Of a stretch of DNA of 64,000 nt, positions 34,201-59,900 are shown in pieces. Both the position numbers and the translations under genes were made by a program. Source of the DNA: Symbiodinium natans. Lineage: Eukaryota; Sar; Dinophyceae; Suessiales; Symbiodiniaceae. The stretch spans positions 67,501 through 131,500 of the forward strand of contig CAJNDS010002826.1 in assembly GCA_905221605.1 (NCBI GenBank). Direction: 5' to 3'. Position 1 is the stretch's first letter. Each line of letters begins with the position of its first letter. The notes below the pieces were generated by a model. That model searched no databases. It was not told the DNA's origin and worked only from the letters and a program-made list of their open reading frames with translations.

Positions 34201-35173
34201 TCAACTAGTTATGTGATTCATGGGGTTGGCCGGCCTTTGAGATCAGGGACATCCAACCCACTATGAGGGAACCCCTCCCAAACCCCGTTATAGTCCCCTA
34301 CATGTGGTAGTGGCGTGAGTGCACAGAACGAAAGAGCGAAACATGAAGTGGGGTGTGTTAGTGACTCGTGCGTAAAGTTCAAAAGCTTTAGGTAGAAAGT
34401 GATATCATGTGACTTCGTTGATGCCGGAGCTGAACTGGAGCCGCTCACGTAGCTCATGCTTTTCACGCGTGTCGCAGGACGGTTTGACCGGCAGCGCCTG
34501 GGGTGACTGGGCCAACTACACGGCGTCGCCGCTCCGAGCCGAGCCCGTGTCCGCGGCCGCGGCTGCGGCCGCAGCCAAGGCCGCAGCAGCCAAGGCCGGC
34601 GCGAGCGCGGGAGCGAAGACCGCCGCGGCCACCACGGGCATCGGCGCCGGCACCGGCAAGTCCCTGAGCGGTGAGGGCGAGGAGGTCCCCCCCGAGCCCA
34701 CTTTCGACCCGGCCACCGAGGTGGGCGTGACCGAGCCCTTCGGATACTTCGACCCGGCTGGCTTCTGCAAGAAGGGCGACAAGGCCGGCTTCCGCAACTT
34801 GCGAGCGGCCGAGATTAAGCATGGCAGGGTTGCGATGATGGCCGCGGTGGGTGCCGTCGTTCAGCACTACGTGAAGTTCCCGGGCTTCGACAGCGTGCCT
34901 GCCGGACTCGGCGCCGTGGAGGTCCCGCCGGGCACCTATGGCTTCGCGGCGCTCTTCGCGGTCTCGGGCTTGCTGGAGCTGGGCGCCTGGACTGAGGACC
35001 CCTCCAAGGAGCCGGGCAACTTCGGCGACCCCGCGGGCCTGGGCCAGTACACGCTGGAGATGCGCAACCGCGAGATCAACAACGGCCGCATGGCCATGTT
35101 CGCAGCCATCGGCATCATCGCCGCCAACGTCTACACGGGCAAGGACGCCATCGAGCAGTTCGGCCTTGCGTGA
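15798..35173 (+). CDS. LHC polyprotein gene 1, complete, seven LHC units
   Basis: Plastid antenna polyprotein (acpPC-type). Exons from the internal ATG: 16,373-16,414; 16,610-16,639; 16,862-16,925; 17,345-17,394; 17,708-17,737; 18,105-18,128; 18,786-18,824; 19,894-19,992; 20,126-20,160; 20,255-20,612; 20,855-20,915; 21,467-21,531; 21,871-21,905; 29,904-29,991; 30,417-30,467; 30,903-31,000; 31,085-31,135; 31,254-31,484; 31,579-31,876; 31,987-32,207; 32,302-32,599; 32,710-32,930; 33,027-33,324; 33,435-33,655; 33,750-34,047; 34,478-35,173. They sum to 4,002 nt (1,333 aa) with no frame break. Donors: 14 GC, 7 GA, 4 GT; every acceptor is AG. A further first exon is proposed at 15,798. Exon limits were set by homology between copies, not by transcripts. 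Confidence 0.85.
16373..18128 (+). CDS. Bipartite plastid-targeting leader of gene 1 (six exons)
   Basis: The joined exons read MAVAAGAAAAWAST (signal-peptide core), AFVQSSPAGQ (position of the FVAP-like motif after signal cleavage), AAPERSSVQLRGRV and AAQTSAE (Arg/Ser-rich transit part), GSSSSSLVGCTAVASAS, ALLAAQLRGK and ASCSRKSQ. This composition fits import through the ER into a three-membrane plastid. Exons are 24-64 bp, introns 195-420 bp and more, all with non-GT donors. All frames stay open in the three gene copies and most differences are silent or conservative, which supports the splicing. Confidence 0.75.
18786..20612 (+). CDS. LHC unit 1 of gene 1
   Basis: Exons 18,786-18,824 (VVVSAFENELGVQ), 19,894-19,992 (SPFGFWDPIGFTADG, TELKHGRI helix 1), 20,126-20,160 (AMLATMGYMTPE) and 20,255-20,612 (ITGKFPGYLSPSMDIKFADV, helix 2 GWAQILAYMSFCE, helix 3 ELANGRLAMVG). 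It ends GSPWGYWAGNPSSFWK, joined to AFESELGVQ of unit 2, so the SPLR processing tetrapeptide of later units is missing. Its lumen/loop segment KQDPGTKPYDGDFGW also differs from the tandem units. Confidence 0.85.
20855..31323 (+). CDS. LHC unit 2 of gene 1, split by an 8-kb intron
   Basis: Exons 20,855-20,915 (AFESELGVQAPVGFWDPAGL), 21,467-21,531 (ADGSVENFQRRR; Gln where the sister genes have Lys), 21,871-21,905, 29,904-29,991, 30,417-30,467 (VPQAGWGQILLYMAYCE), 30,903-31,000, 31,085-31,135 (SAELANGRLAMMAIIG) and the start of 31,254-31,484, which ends the unit with TASPLR at 31,323. The 2c-2d intron (21,906-29,903) holds LINE debris. Its GT donors at 2b, 2c and 2d are the main canonical ones in the gene. 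Confidence 0.8.
21059..21276. repeat. Interstitial TTTAGGG-type repeats in a gene 1 intron
   Basis: 21,059-21,125 is built from TTTAGGG with variants (TTTAAGGG, TTTCGGG), and 21,227-21,276 adds more copies after about 100 bp of unrelated sequence. This is the heptamer reported for plant and dinoflagellate telomeres. The repeat lies in the 2a-2b intron and is absent from that intron in genes 2 and 3. Confidence 0.85.
21906..23789. other. Start of the expanded gene 1 intron; nothing recognised
   Basis: After the GT donor at 21,906 the sequence shows no domain I can name. Short open frames on both strands look random. It probably belongs to retroelement insertions, as the corresponding intron of gene 3 is only about 1 kb. 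Confidence 0.45.
23790..25085 (+). pseudogene. LINE ORF2 N-terminal part: APE-type endonuclease
   Basis: Frame 23,790-24,284 holds GALSEVRWKGQGSIRLGSYL, VNERLIKICLLLEGR and VFHVISAYAPTFRASEQEKD, the classic order of strands in LINE endonucleases (E of SEVRW, SAYAP strand). After a frameshift ELAITGDFNARVG supplies the GDFN motif (24,315-24,350), and after more breaks RQIDHVVTAAG and LDFDSDHRLV (about 24,530-24,640) supply the final SDH catalytic motif. Linker peptides YKDVCKRNKTR and DWWAQKARTLQEAVDRKDPN follow up to 25,085. All main catalytic residues are still visible, but at least three frame breaks make it non-functional. Confidence 0.75.
25605..25901 (+). pseudogene. C2H2 zinc-finger fragment, two to three fingers
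   Basis: One frame gives CPIKACGQRFSRKSDMARHV and RSH, an exact C-x4-C-x12-H-x4-H finger; then CRLCPRVFDDERGLTKHLKL with a closing His (C-x2-C-x12-H-x3-H); then CECDAYFPGRSSARMHVNH as a likely third. The frame stops at 25,899-25,901. It is embedded in retroelement debris inside the gene 1 intron, so a LINE-borne nucleic-acid-binding module is most likely; a captured host gene piece is possible. Confidence 0.6.
26050..26455 (+). pseudogene. Retroelement ORF1-like fragment
   Basis: Frame pieces SERVSELERELEKVHD (coiled-coil-like), FAEDIARLSVQTSQWQGIE, KKLLVFFVKGALKGKLMEL and WKIQVADAFKGMDKEGLEEA are related to pieces near 2,200 and 27,250. Two frame changes are needed to read them. No known domain is identified. 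Confidence 0.4.
27000..27540 (+). pseudogene. Retroelement ORF1-like fragment with knuckle-like motif
   Basis: From 27,019 the frame reads VHWDAGHSAEECRQW, which resembles the second half of a CCHC zinc knuckle (G-H-S-A-E-E-C), then an Arg/Asp-rich run, FESRLADVEERLQATAALAN (coiled-coil-like) and RPLVFFVQGELKTKLEREW. Related to 2,109-2,400 and 26,110-26,292. The frame runs on into a purine microsatellite and has no meaning beyond it. Confidence 0.45.
27541..28230. repeat. 690-bp purine-only (GA/GGA/GAA) satellite tract
   Basis: Almost only G and A on the + strand, changing from GGAGAGGA blocks to GGGAGAAGAA blocks to (GGGGGA) and finally (GA)n. Such mirror-like purine tracts can form triplex DNA. 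Very long open frames on both strands here are artefacts of composition. Confidence 0.95.
28970..29790. repeat. Degenerate minisatellite with a 41-bp core
   Basis: A core beginning TTTCGCGCGAATTCCGTTGC and running on through CGTTTCGATGCTCCCGCTGTGG recurs at about 29,049, 29,188, 29,229, 29,350, 29,406, 29,447 and 29,541, complete or cut short. It alternates with a second word, GGGGCCACTTAGGTTGCGGG, and with CTGGCCTCTT runs. It lies just before exon 2d of gene 1 and is absent from genes 2 and 3. Confidence 0.85.
30146..30234. repeat. (CT)n microsatellite in gene 1 intron 2d-2e
   Basis: CTCTCTCT with GTCTCT and CGCTCT interruptions, within the intron after exon 29,904-29,991. Confidence 0.9.
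31324..34047 (+). CDS. Tandem LHC units 3-6 of gene 1
   Basis: Four near-identical units. The repeated genomic period is 723 bp (725 once, because one GC-AG intron has two extra bases). Each 173-residue unit starts AFENELGVQDPVGFWDPAGF and carries EIKHGRIAM (helix 1), AGWGQILAYMAFCE (helix 2) and ELANGRLAM (helix 3); the ExxH/NGRxAM motifs supply chlorophyll ligands and the helix 1/3 salt-bridge Arg. Introns alternate GC-AG (94 bp) and GA-AG (110 bp) and are as alike as the exons, so the array was amplified or homogenised recently. Confidence 0.9.
34478..35173 (+). CDS. Terminal exon of gene 1: linker plus distinct LHC domain
   Basis: The first 20 codons finish unit 6 (DGLTGSAWGDWANYTASPLR). 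Then an Ala/Lys-rich linker of about 45 residues (AEPVSAAAAAAAAK and on) and an acidic GEGEEVPPEP stretch precede a third type of LHC: FGYFDPAGFCKKGD, AAEIKHGRVAMMAAVGA (helix 1), YGFAALFAVSGLLELGAW (helix 2), REINNGRMAMFAAIGI (helix 3), ending EQFGLA and TGA. It has no intron over 696 bp and is much more GC-rich at third positions than the tandem units, suggesting a separate origin, perhaps a retroposed LHC cDNA. Confidence 0.9.
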   Translation, partial: DGLTGSAWGDWANYTASPLRAEPVSAAAAAAAAKAAAAKAGASAGAKTAAATTGIGAGTGKSLSGEGEEVPPEPTFDPATEVGVTEPFGYFDPAGFCKKGDKAGFRNLRAAEIKHGRVAMMAAVGAVVQHYVKFPGFDSVPAGLGAVEVPPGTYGFAALFAVSGLLELGAWTEDPSKEPGNFGDPAGLGQYTLEMRNREINNGRMAMFAAIGIIAANVYTGKDAIEQFGLA

Positions 35174-35467
35174 GCGATTAACTTAAATCGATTCAAGCCC
35201 TGGCGCAAGAGCGCTACTAGCAGCCCACTTTGCCTTGCTGGGTGTATTTTAACTTTCTTGCCGTGGTTGTCCTGGCGACACCTGCGGCCGAAACCCAAGT
35301 CCCCCAAACACGACCCATTGACCCCGCACCTGACCCGCTGTGGCCAGTGTACAGAGCACAGGCTCGGAAAAGAAGGGGTGAGCTGAGCAGGCTTTGCCGT
35401 CCCAAAGCGCGGATAAAGAACCCAAGCCTCATCAAGCTTCAGACTCCTAAGGGGAACGCATCAGCCT
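35174..35467. promoter_or_regulatory. Short spacer between gene 1 and gene 2
   Basis: Only 294 bp separate the TGA of gene 1 from the proposed ATG of gene 2. The homologous spacer follows gene 2 (53,508-53,893). Both keep TTAACTTAAATC after the stop, TATTTTAACTTTCTTG (35,245 and 53,600), CCCAAGTCCCCCAAACACGA and GTACAGAGCACAGGCTCGG. A TTTT-type element has been proposed for dinoflagellate promoters; TATTTTAACTTT could play that part, by inference. No TATA box or AATAAA signal is evident. Confidence 0.45.
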
Positions 35468-53507
<18,040 letters not shown>

Positions 53508-53893
53508 GCGGTTAACTTAAATCCGATGGAAGTCGATTCAAGCCCTGGCGCAAGAGCGCAACTAGCAGCCCACTTGCCTTGGTAACCCAGCCTCTGGGTG
53601 TATTTTAACTTTCTTGACGTGGTTGTCCTCGCGACGCCTGCGGCCGAAACCCAAGTCCCCCAAACACGAGCCATTGACCCCCCACCTGACCCGCTGTGGC
53701 CAGTGTACAGAGCACAGGCTCGGAAAAGAAGGGGTGAGCTGAGCAGCCTTTGCCGTCCCAAAGCTCGGATAAAGAACCCAAGCCCTCGGACCCCTCAGTT
53801 CCCAGCACCCTCAGAGGGCCGTTGAGCCGTTGAGCAGACAAAGTGCTCGGGAGTCTTAGTAGAAGGCAGAAGCTTGTGGGAGCTCATCACACT
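53508..53893. promoter_or_regulatory. Short spacer between gene 2 and gene 3
   Basis: 386 bp from the gene 2 stop to the proposed gene 3 ATG. Homologous to 35,174-35,467 with small insertions; shares TATTTTAACTTTCTTG and GTACAGAGCACAGGCTCGG. Presumably holds the 3' UTR, cleavage signals and the promoter/trans-splice acceptor region of the next gene. Confidence 0.45.
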
Positions 53894-53929
53894 ATGGGAA
53901 CCTCCTCGATCCGCAGGCTGAGGCTGTTT
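53894..53929 (+). CDS. Proposed first coding exon of gene 3
   Basis: Twelve codons, MGTSSIRRLRLF, then GCAG. One residue differs from gene 2 (Thr for Ala). A candidate 10-nt exon TCGCTGCAAT follows at about 53,961-53,970, flanked by ACTCAG and GCCCTC. Confidence 0.45.
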
Positions 53930-56900
53930 GCAGATACTGAGGTTTTAGTTTTCCACTCAGTCGCTGCAATGCCCTCCAGCCGGGGGCCCCAACAAAAAGG
54001 CCGCAGCACTGGCTGTGCACTGGCCGCACAATTCCAGCAGAGGGCTGGGGATGCTGGGGCTTTGGGGTCAGTTTGGAAGCTGTCGGAAGGCATCGACGGC
54101 AAACTTGGGGCTTTCTTACGTGGTTGTGCTTGTCGCCTTCGAAACGACTTCCTGAAGAGTTCCAACTCTTGTCTTGGTGAAGCTCAACATCTGTTTTGTT
54201 GCATGGGATGGTGTGGGCAGCTTGCTACTTGACGCGCAAGGCGGGCGAATTCTCTAGCCAAGATCTGGCCACGACCTGGTGAGCACAGTCAGATTACTGG
54301 ATGTTTGAGGGTCAGCGAGGTTTTGGGGTCTGGACCTTGTTGACCTCAAACCACGATGAAGTCCGCTGACTTCACGTTACTGTTTCTTCCGCCTTCTCCA
54401 TGTATGAACCCCGACTGCGATGCGTCCTGACCTCCAGACCCCCAAGGCCCCGAACTCTCGAAGTCTAAGCCCTCCATGCTTTACAGCCCTCGGACTCAAG
54501 ACTGAACTTTCTCTGAGCCTTGAAAAACAAACCTAGAACTTCCCCCCATAAAAAATTCCCGATGTCAGAGATTCAGAGCCCCACCGGCGAAGGTCAGAAG
54601 ACTGCCATGGCTGTCGCAGGCGCGGCAGCGTTGGCCTCCACGGCCTCTCGGCGCGAGCACTGCGGTTTGGGCGAGAGGAGTTTTAAGGCGTTGAGGGTTT
54701 TGGGAAGCAGAGCCGATGAGGAGCACATGGTGAAACCGTTCTCGAGGGTTTTTGTGGCTTTTTGAAGTGAAAGGGCTTCTGATTCTGTTCGAAACCTGTC
54801 GAGGCCTTCGTGCAGAGCAGTCCAGCCGGTCAGGCCCAGGGCGGGTCCTGTCGACAGAAGTGGGCAGAAGCCGGGTCTAAAGCGCTTGTTCGTGGTTTTC
54901 GTTTGCGGAGAGTCAGGACTTCTGGCAATTCCATAATATGATATGATAAACATCAGTTATGAATCGACAGAATCCCTTAACCGCAAGACTCGAGGGGAGG
55001 CTTTGGAGTGTAGGCAGTGTAGGCCCCGGCCCTGTAGGCACTATATGGCAGTGTAGGCGCGACCAGAGGGAAATTCAGAAGTCCAGGCTATGGGGTTTGC
55101 AACGAGCGACAGGTAGGACATGTATGAACCAAAGGTTCGAATTCTGAAAAGAATCCTTTCGAGGGGACCTTGACCCTCTCCGAAGCATAAGCTCCGAAGC
55201 TCAATCGCCTTTATCCTCGAAGCATTCGTTTCGCGCATAACGAACAGTGGACGATCAGCAGGGTGCAGCGCCTGGCGGACAAGAGTCTTGGGGCTTGTTT
55301 TGGGCATCAGGTGTTGACGGTGTTCGGAGCTCACGGGCTAGGTTTTGGGGTTTAGGATGTTCAGAAATCCGGAGATTTTCAGGGTTGCGCCAAGTATCAC
55401 CCCTGCCCGGACCGCAACCCTAAACATCCGCGAGAGAGTGCGAATGAAGGCTGCCCCAGACAGAAGCAGCGTTCAGCTGCGTGGCCGAGTAGCGGCACAG
55501 ACGAGCGCCAAAGGCGCAGCCAGCTCGTGCTGTCCGTGCCGTGCTCTCACTCTCTAGCATGACTAGTCCTGGGATGTTCTCTGTGCCTTAAGTAGCATGT
55601 AGCGGCTGATGCTGTTGCAGCAACGTGACTTGCAGGTCTCTCTCTCTCTCTGTGAAGCAAGTGAGATAGCTATGGTTCTGGCCAGCGAAGTGAGGGAAAC
55701 CTCTGAAGAACTCCAAAGAACTGCAAGGTACTCCAACAGGAGTGAGCAAAAAAACGACAGCGTTGCATTACACATCTTATCTTCTCCCTGTTGTTCTCGT
55801 GTGGGCGAGACAACAGGACAGCCCTCAAAGGCATGTGTAGCTTGCAAGGCCCTTCATATTGGGGCCTACGGAATAGGGACGGAAGAGTGCAAGAAGGGTC
55901 TGGGGCTGAGGTCTTAGGACCCCAGACCCGACATGAATGTTTGCCCCGTACCAAAATCAATGGATAAAACAGCCCAGGAGTATGACTCATTAGGCTGTGC
56001 ACAGCTCCGAGCATGCTCGTGGCATCACTCTTGGAACAGCTTTCGTCACGAACGGAATCTGCGTGCTGAGACCAGGTAGCAGCTCGTCAAGCCTTCTGGG
56101 GTGCACGGCTGCGGCTTCGGCATCAGCCACTTGGCCTGGGGATTTGCGTAGACAGGTCTTGGGACTTGGGTTTCAACTGGGACATTGGTGGGGATGGCTC
56201 GAGTCTTGAGAATGCATGAAGGCACGCTTCAGGTCTTGCTTGGGCATTCCATATCAGATGTCCTGCTGAATGCTGCACCCACGCTAAAGTCTGACTCTTC
56301 CGCGTGGAATGCAGAAAGGGCGAGCTGCCGAAGTTGGGCCTGAGGTGTTGTGTGCGCCCATCCTGCAAACTGTCCCACAAAGCGGCGGCGTTGACTGGTC
56401 ACATGTTCGGCGATGTTGTTGCAGTATGTTGTAGTTGCACTCGTCGCATGCAGCCATTGCGACTCACCCTTTGCCCAGCTGGAATCGAGCACCAGCGAAA
56501 GTCGTCAACATGGTTTTGAAGAAACGACAAAGGTTTGTTTCTTGCCTGAAATCCGAAGATTGTACTGCGTCAACATCGTATAGAAGATGTCCAAGCCCCT
56601 AACAAGCAAGCCGGATGCCATACCTTGCAAGCCACTTTGGCAGGATTCCTTGGCAATGGCCCAGCCCCTCCCTCATGTCCTTGGATATGCCGGCAGGCTC
56701 TCCTAGCGTCTCAGCTTCGTGGCAAGGACCGCGGCCCAGAGGAGCCAGGGAGTTTGAAAGGATAGCGTTGGGATCCAGCTGGAGTGTGTACTCGTAGCAT
56801 CTCGAATGGAGTGTTCACTTTGTTTGGGGCTAGGAGGCTTCGCTGACGTCGCAGTTTGGAACAATGCAAGATATCAAAGTGAACACAAGGCAACAAAGCG

Positions 56901-59900
56901 GACCCTCCTCAAATCCCAAGTCTCCTGAGTTGTTGGCCCCCGAATTTCGCTCCAAGTGTTCTAGAGACCTGTTCGTTTGTGGGTATGGTTAGACAACGCG
57001 GCTGTCATGACTCTTGCCGGAAGGCAAAAGGAGGGGGGTGGGAGCCTGGGCGGCTTGGGTATTTCGAAGGTTCTTTCTCAGGGGGAATCTGTGAAAGCAG
57101 CTTGGCTGGGCAGAGCCTCAAGCCCGAAAAGCCCAGGCCAACTACAGCCGCAAGTCCCAGGTGGGACAATGTCTCAGGGTGCAGTGGATCCAACAGGGTG
57201 CAGGCGTAAAGGTGCTGGCGTTAGGGTTTTGGGAACAGGATGGTCGACTGTTTGTGGGTATGTGCATGTGGGTACCCATGTATGTGCCAGGTGGTCGTCA
57301 GCGCCTTTGAGAGCGAGCTCGGCGTGCAGGTCGCCCCTCTGTCGGGCAGTCGGTTGTGGAACGAGGGGTCACATTCCTAAACTTCGTCTTAAGCATTCCA
57401 ATGGACGGATTGCTTCGCCTTCTCCCTATATACGTCCTTCGCACTACGTCCTACGTACTTCGTCCTACGTAGTGCATTACGTGCTGCGTACTACGTGCTG
57501 TACGTGCTCATTTCGTACTACGCGCCACGTGCTTGCGCTTCTTCTTCCTGCTCGTGAGCCTCCGAGAACGAAGTGCTCGTTTAGCTTACGTTTTGCAAGC
57601 CCGCCTTGAACAGCTTCTGTGCAGTCGCCTTTCGGGTTCTGGGACCCCATCGGCTTCACTGCGGACGGCGACGTCGATGCCTTCAAGCGCCGCCGCGCCA
57701 CCGAACTCAAGCATGGCAGAATCGCGACCCGTCTCTGCTGGACAAGACGTGTTTTCATTGTTTTGAATTTCGCCGATTTTGCTCGGAAGACTTTGAAGAG
57801 GCTGCTCCAACTGCAGGTTAAGGCTTGAGGGTTTCGCCTTACAACTTCAAGCCTTAAGGCGATGCTTGCGACGATGGGTTACATGACCCCGGAGCCACTC
57901 AGTCTGATTAAATGGTTTCAGAACGGCACTCACGTCCTTCAGTGGACAATCCTGGAGTGTTTAGGAAAGTAATCGCACGGCTGCGAAGCTGAGTGTTGTC
58001 TGCTGAGGATCACTGGCAAGTTCCCAGGCTACTTGTCCCCGTCCATGGACATCAAGTTCGCCGACGTCCCGAACGGCCTTGCGGCCATCAGCAAGGTGCC
58101 TGTGGCAGGCTGGGCACAGATTTTGGCCTACATGTCCTTCTGCGAGATCTCTCAGAAGCAGGACCCCGGTACCAAGCCTTACGACGGGGACTTCGGCTGG
58201 AAGGTGCTCACCTCCGACGATCCGGAGATCAAGAAGAAGAAGTTGAACTCCGAGCTTGCCAACGGCCGCCTGGCCATGGTGGGCATCATTGGCCTCTTCT
58301 TCCAGGATGGAATCACTGGATCCCCCTGGGGCTACTGGGCCGGCAACCCCAGCTCCTTCTGGAAGGCAGGTCAGCCACAACCAGTCCATTGAGCGTCCCG
58401 ATGTGCCAAAAATGGGCCCAAGCCAGGACTTGAGTGAGAGGAATCCACTACCCAGCGAGGTTCTTTGGAGACTTCAGGGCTTCAGGATACATAGGGCACA
58501 GAGTCTCCAAGTACTCCTTGAGTCGAAGAGCCATTTTGAGGGGAAGCTACACACCCGAACTGTTGCTGCCTTTGAGCCCCTCAATCCCTACAGGCCACAT
58601 AGAGTCATAAAGTTGAAGTATGTTGAAGTCTTAAATGAGCCGTACAGGCCTAATTGATTTGAACTATATAAGCCCTATGAGACCTTGACCTAGAACAGTT
58701 CTTGCGAAAGACACAAGACGGGATGCTCGGCAGGCCTTCGAGAGTGAGCTGGGCGTGCAGGCGCCCGTGGGTTTCTGGGACCCCGCCGGCCTTAGCAACT
58801 TGGCTGGTGCGGAGGTTGTAAGGTCGAAAGGGATGTTTGGTGCCGGGGGTTACACGCGTGACCACGAGGTGGTTCCAGAGTTGTTGAGAATTTCGCGGTC
58901 TCCTCCAAGTTTCGGTTAGGAGTCCTGTGCTTCTCTGGTGGAACGGCGAAGACGTGCAGGCAAAAGGTGTAGCGGAAGCTTCCAAGAGCTTCCGCCTCCC
59001 CAGGTGCGGACGGCAGCGTCGAGAACTTCAAGCGCCGACGGGCCACGGAGCTCAAGCACGGGCGCATTGTGGCTCGGCATCTTCGGCCCTGCGCTGGTCA
59101 GATTTCTAGAGGCTAGAGTCGTAGAGTCGTAGAAGTAGGCGGGAATTATGTGAAGATGCCAATGGGCAAGGCAGTTCGGAGAAATGAGTTAGAGCTCTCG
59201 CAGCACACGCGAGGCGATGCTGGCCACGATGGGCTACATTACGCCAGAGTAGCTCGGATGCAGCATCTGGACAAGCTTGGAGCCTTGAAAAAACAGGATG
59301 CACACCCCGAACGGGGGAACAGTTGAAGCACGAGAAGAAAGGGCCCGGGCCTCGGAACAGAAACCTGCGGCGAGTAACGGAAGCTTTCTCCGCCCCCAGC
59401 CAGCCAACCAACTCAACCAATCTCAATCCGCAACCGGTGCTTTGGTCAGCACCCTGCCTTGAGTCATTACTCAAGCCATTCAGATTCCACGCGTGAATTC
59501 TACTGTGAGTCCTGTAGTCCTGTACATAGATACTTTCCGACTTTCCGAACTCAGCCATTCCGGTTTCAGCGTTAGTTTCCTGATGTTTCCTTGCTTTATG
59601 AACTTGAATTGTTTCCACGAACTGCCAGTCCCTTACGTTGGATCTTTTCCATGTGAAACGCCTCTGACTCCATAAGCTCTCTATCATACACTGATGCTCT
59701 TTACCGTTAAGATATTCATTAAATGTGTTCTTTTCGATATACAGCCTGGCCGAATACCGAATGTCTCCAAATATCACGCCTGTCAATTCTGCCAAGTCTC
59801 TCCCTTTCATTTTGCTCTCCATATGACATGGCCTCCAGTCGTTAAGTGTGTTCAGTCAGCTGCTGTAACTTCGTGCTGGTCATTTTATCTACCTTCTAAT

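Noticed and set aside
34409-34477. Earlier ATG in frame before the terminal LHC exon as start of a free-standing gene
   Set aside because: The exon begins DGLTGSAWGDW right after an AG acceptor, exactly like the tandem units, and the upstream codons are not shared with gene 2; it is an internal exon.
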